This document shows positions 56,921-58,965 of a DNA stretch of 58,965 bases, piece after piece. Source of the DNA: an uncultured Pelagibacteraceae bacterium (GTDB taxonomy: Bacteria; Pseudomonadota; Alphaproteobacteria; Pelagibacterales; Pelagibacteraceae); contig CACIJY010000004.1 of NCBI GenBank assembly GCA_902587095.1, positions 1 to 58,965 on the forward strand. The letters are read 5' to 3'. A program made the translations under genes and the position numbers. The notes under the pieces were generated by a model. That model ran no database searches and was not told where the DNA came from. It worked only from the letters and a program-made list of their open reading frames with translations. The stretch's first letter is position 1, and each line of letters starts with the position of its first letter.

Positions 56921-57704
56921 AAACCCACAAGCATCAATTTTAATATCAAGTTATAATAAAGGAAATTACTTAGAGCAGTGTATTAAGTCTTGTTTATCTC
57001 AGACACAAAAGAATATTGAAGTTGTATTATTAGACAATTTTTCAAATGATAAAACTAATGTTGTTTTAAAAAAATTTTCCAAAAAAGTCAAAATTTTAAA
57101 AAAAAAGCGTATAAGTAAATTTCCAGCTCTGAATCAAATTGATTTATTAAATAAGGCTTTTAAAGTTTCAAAGGGATCTATTATATATTTGCTGGATGCA
57201 GATGATTATTTCAAAAAAAGTAAGATTAAAAATATTAATGATATATTTAAGACCAAAAAGAAAGTTAGTGTAATTTTTGATATTCCTACGATCAAAAGTA
57301 AAAATAGCTATAAAAAATTTAAAATTAAAACTAAAAAAACTAAAAACATTTGGCCAACAATTATACCTACCAGTTCTATTGCGATGAGAAGAAGTTTTTT
57401 TAGTCAATATCTAAGGTCAGATAATTTGCGTAAATTTAATTTATTAGAGATAGATTTTAGAATAAATGTATTAGCATTTAATATTCTAAAAAACTTCTTG
57501 GTTTTAGATAAAAACTTAACTTATTACAGAGTCACAAAAAACAGCATTATGGATAATACGAGAAAATACTCAAAAAAATGGTGGCACAAAAGAAAACAAG
57601 CTCATGAATACATGTTTAAATTATTTAAAAAAAACAAGATTGATTATAGAAATTTAGATTTTTCAGTTACAAACATTTTCAATTATTTATTAAAGATTGT
57701 TTAA
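56913..57704 (+). CDS. Glycosyltransferase family 2
   Basis: A 263-residue GT-A transferase. SILISSYNKGNYLEQCIKSC (8-27) is the family opening, VVLLDNFSNDKT (37-48) the nucleotide-binding strand, and LLDADDYF (93-100) holds the DxD metal ligands Asp95 and Asp97. The rest is very rich in Lys and Asn. Its place after pyrC, away from the main polysaccharide cassette, says nothing about the acceptor. It may be a recently acquired or mobile cassette gene, as its start lies within the end of pyrC. Confidence 0.85.
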   Translation: MLKNPQASILISSYNKGNYLEQCIKSCLSQTQKNIEVVLLDNFSNDKTNVVLKKFSKKVKILKKKRISKFPALNQIDLLNKAFKVSKGSIIYLLDADDYFKKSKIKNINDIFKTKKKVSVIFDIPTIKSKNSYKKFKIKTKKTKNIWPTIIPTSSIAMRRSFFSQYLRSDNLRKFNLLEIDFRINVLAFNILKNFLVLDKNLTYYRVTKNSIMDNTRKYSKKWWHKRKQAHEYMFKLFKKNKIDYRNLDFSVTNIFNYLLKIV

Positions 57705-57720
57705 TAATCAAATAGTCTTT

Positions 57721-58965
57721 TTACTTCTTCAAAATACTATTTTTAATTAAATCTTCAGTAATTTCAGTTAATATTGCTGGATCATCAATTGTTGCTGGCA
57801 TTTTATATTCTTCTTTGTCAGCAATTTTTCTAATCGTTCCTCTTAAAACTTTACCCGATCTAGTTTTTGGAAGTCTTTTTACAACAATTGCTATTTTAAA
57901 AGCAGCCACAGGCCCAACTTTGTCTCTTACCATTTGAATACATTCTTTTGAAATAGTCTCATTATCTTTTGTCACTCCAGCTTTTAAAGCGATAAGACCT
58001 ATAGGTAATTGACCTTTTAGTTGATCTTTAATTCCTATAACTGCACATTCAGCAACTGATTGATGTTCAGATAATACCTCCTCAATTTGTCCAGTAGATA
58101 ACCTGTGACCAGCAACATTAATTATATCGTCAGTTCTAGACATGATCCAAATATAACCATCATCATCTATGTGTCCTGCATCATATGTTTGGTAATAACC
58201 TTGATAATTTGACATATAATTTTCTTTATATCTCTTATCTGCATTCCATAATGTAGGAAAGGTTCCAGGTGGTAACGGCAATTTAACAACTATATCTCCC
58301 ATTTCATTTGGTTTTGCTAAAGATTGATCTGGTTTAATGATTTTAACATCATAACCTGGCACAGCTTTACAAGCTGATCCATATTTTGTTTTTTGCATCT
58401 CTATCCCGGTGCAGTTTGAGCTAATAGCCCAACTAGTCTCAGTTTGCCACCAATGGTCAATAACAGGAACTTTTAATAAATTTTCTGCCCACTTAATAGT
58501 ATCAGGGTCTGCTCTCTCACCTGCAAGGAATAATGACTCAAAAGAGCTTAAATCATATTTGGAAAAAAATTTCCCATCTGGGTCTTCTTTTTTTATAGCT
58601 CTAAAAGCAGTTGGCGCAGTAAAAAGAGATTTAATTTTATGTTCTGATATAACTCTCCAAAAAACACCTGCGTCGGGAGTTCCTACTGGTTTTCCCTCAA
58701 ATAGAACTGTTGTACAACCTTTAAATAAAGGAGCGTAAACAATGTAGGAATGACCCACAATCCACCCAATATCACTTGCTGACCACCATACGTCATCTGA
58801 ATCAATATTATAAATATTTTTCATGGTCCATTTTAGAGCTACTATATGTCCTCCAATATCTCTAACTATACCTTTAGGTATTCCTGTAGTACCAGACGTA
58901 TATAAAATATATGCAAATTCATTTGAACCCATCTCTACACAATCTGTATCTTTGGCATTTGTTAA
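57721..58965 (-). CDS. prpE: Propionyl-CoA/acetyl-CoA synthetase, C-terminal part (5' truncated by window end)
   Basis: The frame is open to the last base of the window, giving 414 residues of an AMP-forming acyl-CoA synthetase. YILYTSGTTGIPKGIVRDIG is the ATP-binding P-loop, DHWWQTETSW the adenylate motif, DAGHIDDDGYIWIMSRTDDI the hinge region, and RSGKVLRGTIRKIA holds the catalytic acetylated lysine. Sequence around GKPVGTPDAGVFWRVI is closer to propionyl-CoA synthetase (PrpE/ACSS3) than to Acs, but acetate use is possible. The Gly after TET is Ser here. It faces the GT2 gene, 16 bases apart. Confidence 0.9.
   Translation of the reverse strand, partial: LTNAKDTDCVEMGSNEFAYILYTSGTTGIPKGIVRDIGGHIVALKWTMKNIYNIDSDDVWWSASDIGWIVGHSYIVYAPLFKGCTTVLFEGKPVGTPDAGVFWRVISEHKIKSLFTAPTAFRAIKKEDPDGKFFSKYDLSSFESLFLAGERADPDTIKWAENLLKVPVIDHWWQTETSWAISSNCTGIEMQKTKYGSACKAVPGYDVKIIKPDQSLAKPNEMGDIVVKLPLPPGTFPTLWNADKRYKENYMSNYQGYYQTYDAGHIDDDGYIWIMSRTDDIINVAGHRLSTGQIEEVLSEHQSVAECAVIGIKDQLKGQLPIGLIALKAGVTKDNETISKECIQMVRDKVGPVAAFKIAIVVKRLPKTRSGKVLRGTIRKIADKEEYKMPATIDDPAILTEITEDLIKNSILKK

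Noticed and set aside
57690..57722. Bidirectional terminator between the GT2 gene and prpE
   Set aside because: Only a weak A/U-rich hairpin can be drawn (AAGATT with AGTCTT); not convincing against the AT-rich background.

Overview
The window is strongly AT-rich, extremely gene-dense chromosomal DNA from a streamlined alphaproteobacterium. By gene content and synteny it looks like a SAR11 (Pelagibacterales) genome. The pointers are: a split proton-translocating transhydrogenase (pntAA/pntAB/pntB); Zn-free forms of ribosomal proteins L31 and L36; a TrcR/DUF1013 protein; the alphaproteobacterial order tol-pal-cpoB-tilS-ftsH-folP-glmM; Lys/Asn/Ile-rich proteins; many TTG/GTG starts; gene overlaps of a few bases; and a 5S rRNA gene with no 16S/23S beside it. 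No stretch over 300 bases lacks a gene. I see no insertion sequence, integrase, prophage or CRISPR array. The species assignment is inference.

Layout. 1-2194: 3' end of a probable dnaG, then rpoD. 2215-7706: surface-polysaccharide cassette (GT2 glycosyltransferase, WecA/MraY-like phosphosugar transferase, polytopic membrane protein of unknown function, GDP-mannose 4,6-dehydratase, GDP-fucose synthase) ending at the solitary 5S gene (7758-7876). 7885-11631: rpmJ, a 36-residue 'aa3 oxidase subunit IV-like' peptide, the three transhydrogenase genes and a transaldolase. 11636-19857 (minus strand): one long co-directional block tkt-gap-pgk-fba-thiE-efp-suhB-rpmE-trcR-rpsU-tRNA-fMet, joining central carbon metabolism to translation. 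19909-35620 (plus strand): DUF4164-zapA-5-FCL-ymdB-yebC-RuvC-like-tolQRAB-pal-cpoB-tilS-ftsH-folP-glmM-thiD-purA, covering division, envelope integrity, folate and cell-wall precursors.

35617-40081 (minus strand): rluD-rpoH and sua5 with an ABC-2 exporter, with tRNA-Arg(TCG) between them on the plus strand. 40101-45851: xseB-ispA-dxs and pdxH on the plus strand facing aroC and ispB on the minus strand, which together cover isoprenoid, quinone side-chain, chorismate and PLP synthesis. 45962-52371: S49 protease, glyQ, glyS, ppdK. 52361-55565: nadC/nadA, tRNA-Leu(GAG), a cupin and ygfZ. 55610-57704: pyrC with a second GT2 enzyme. 57721-58965: a propionyl/acetyl-CoA synthetase cut by the window end.

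Most genes are housekeeping. The points most worth a second look are: a phage-type RuvC in the canonical ruvC position with ruvA and ruvB missing from the locus; the solitary 5S gene, with its own candidate promoter, next to a surface-glycan cassette; an initiator tRNA lacking one of the three hallmark anticodon-stem G-C pairs, directly behind an rpsU gene whose strong GGAGG lies inside its predicted start; the tiny peptide next to the transhydrogenase; and extreme compaction, with three convergent pairs sharing 4-base stop signals and divergent start codons as little as 19 bases apart.
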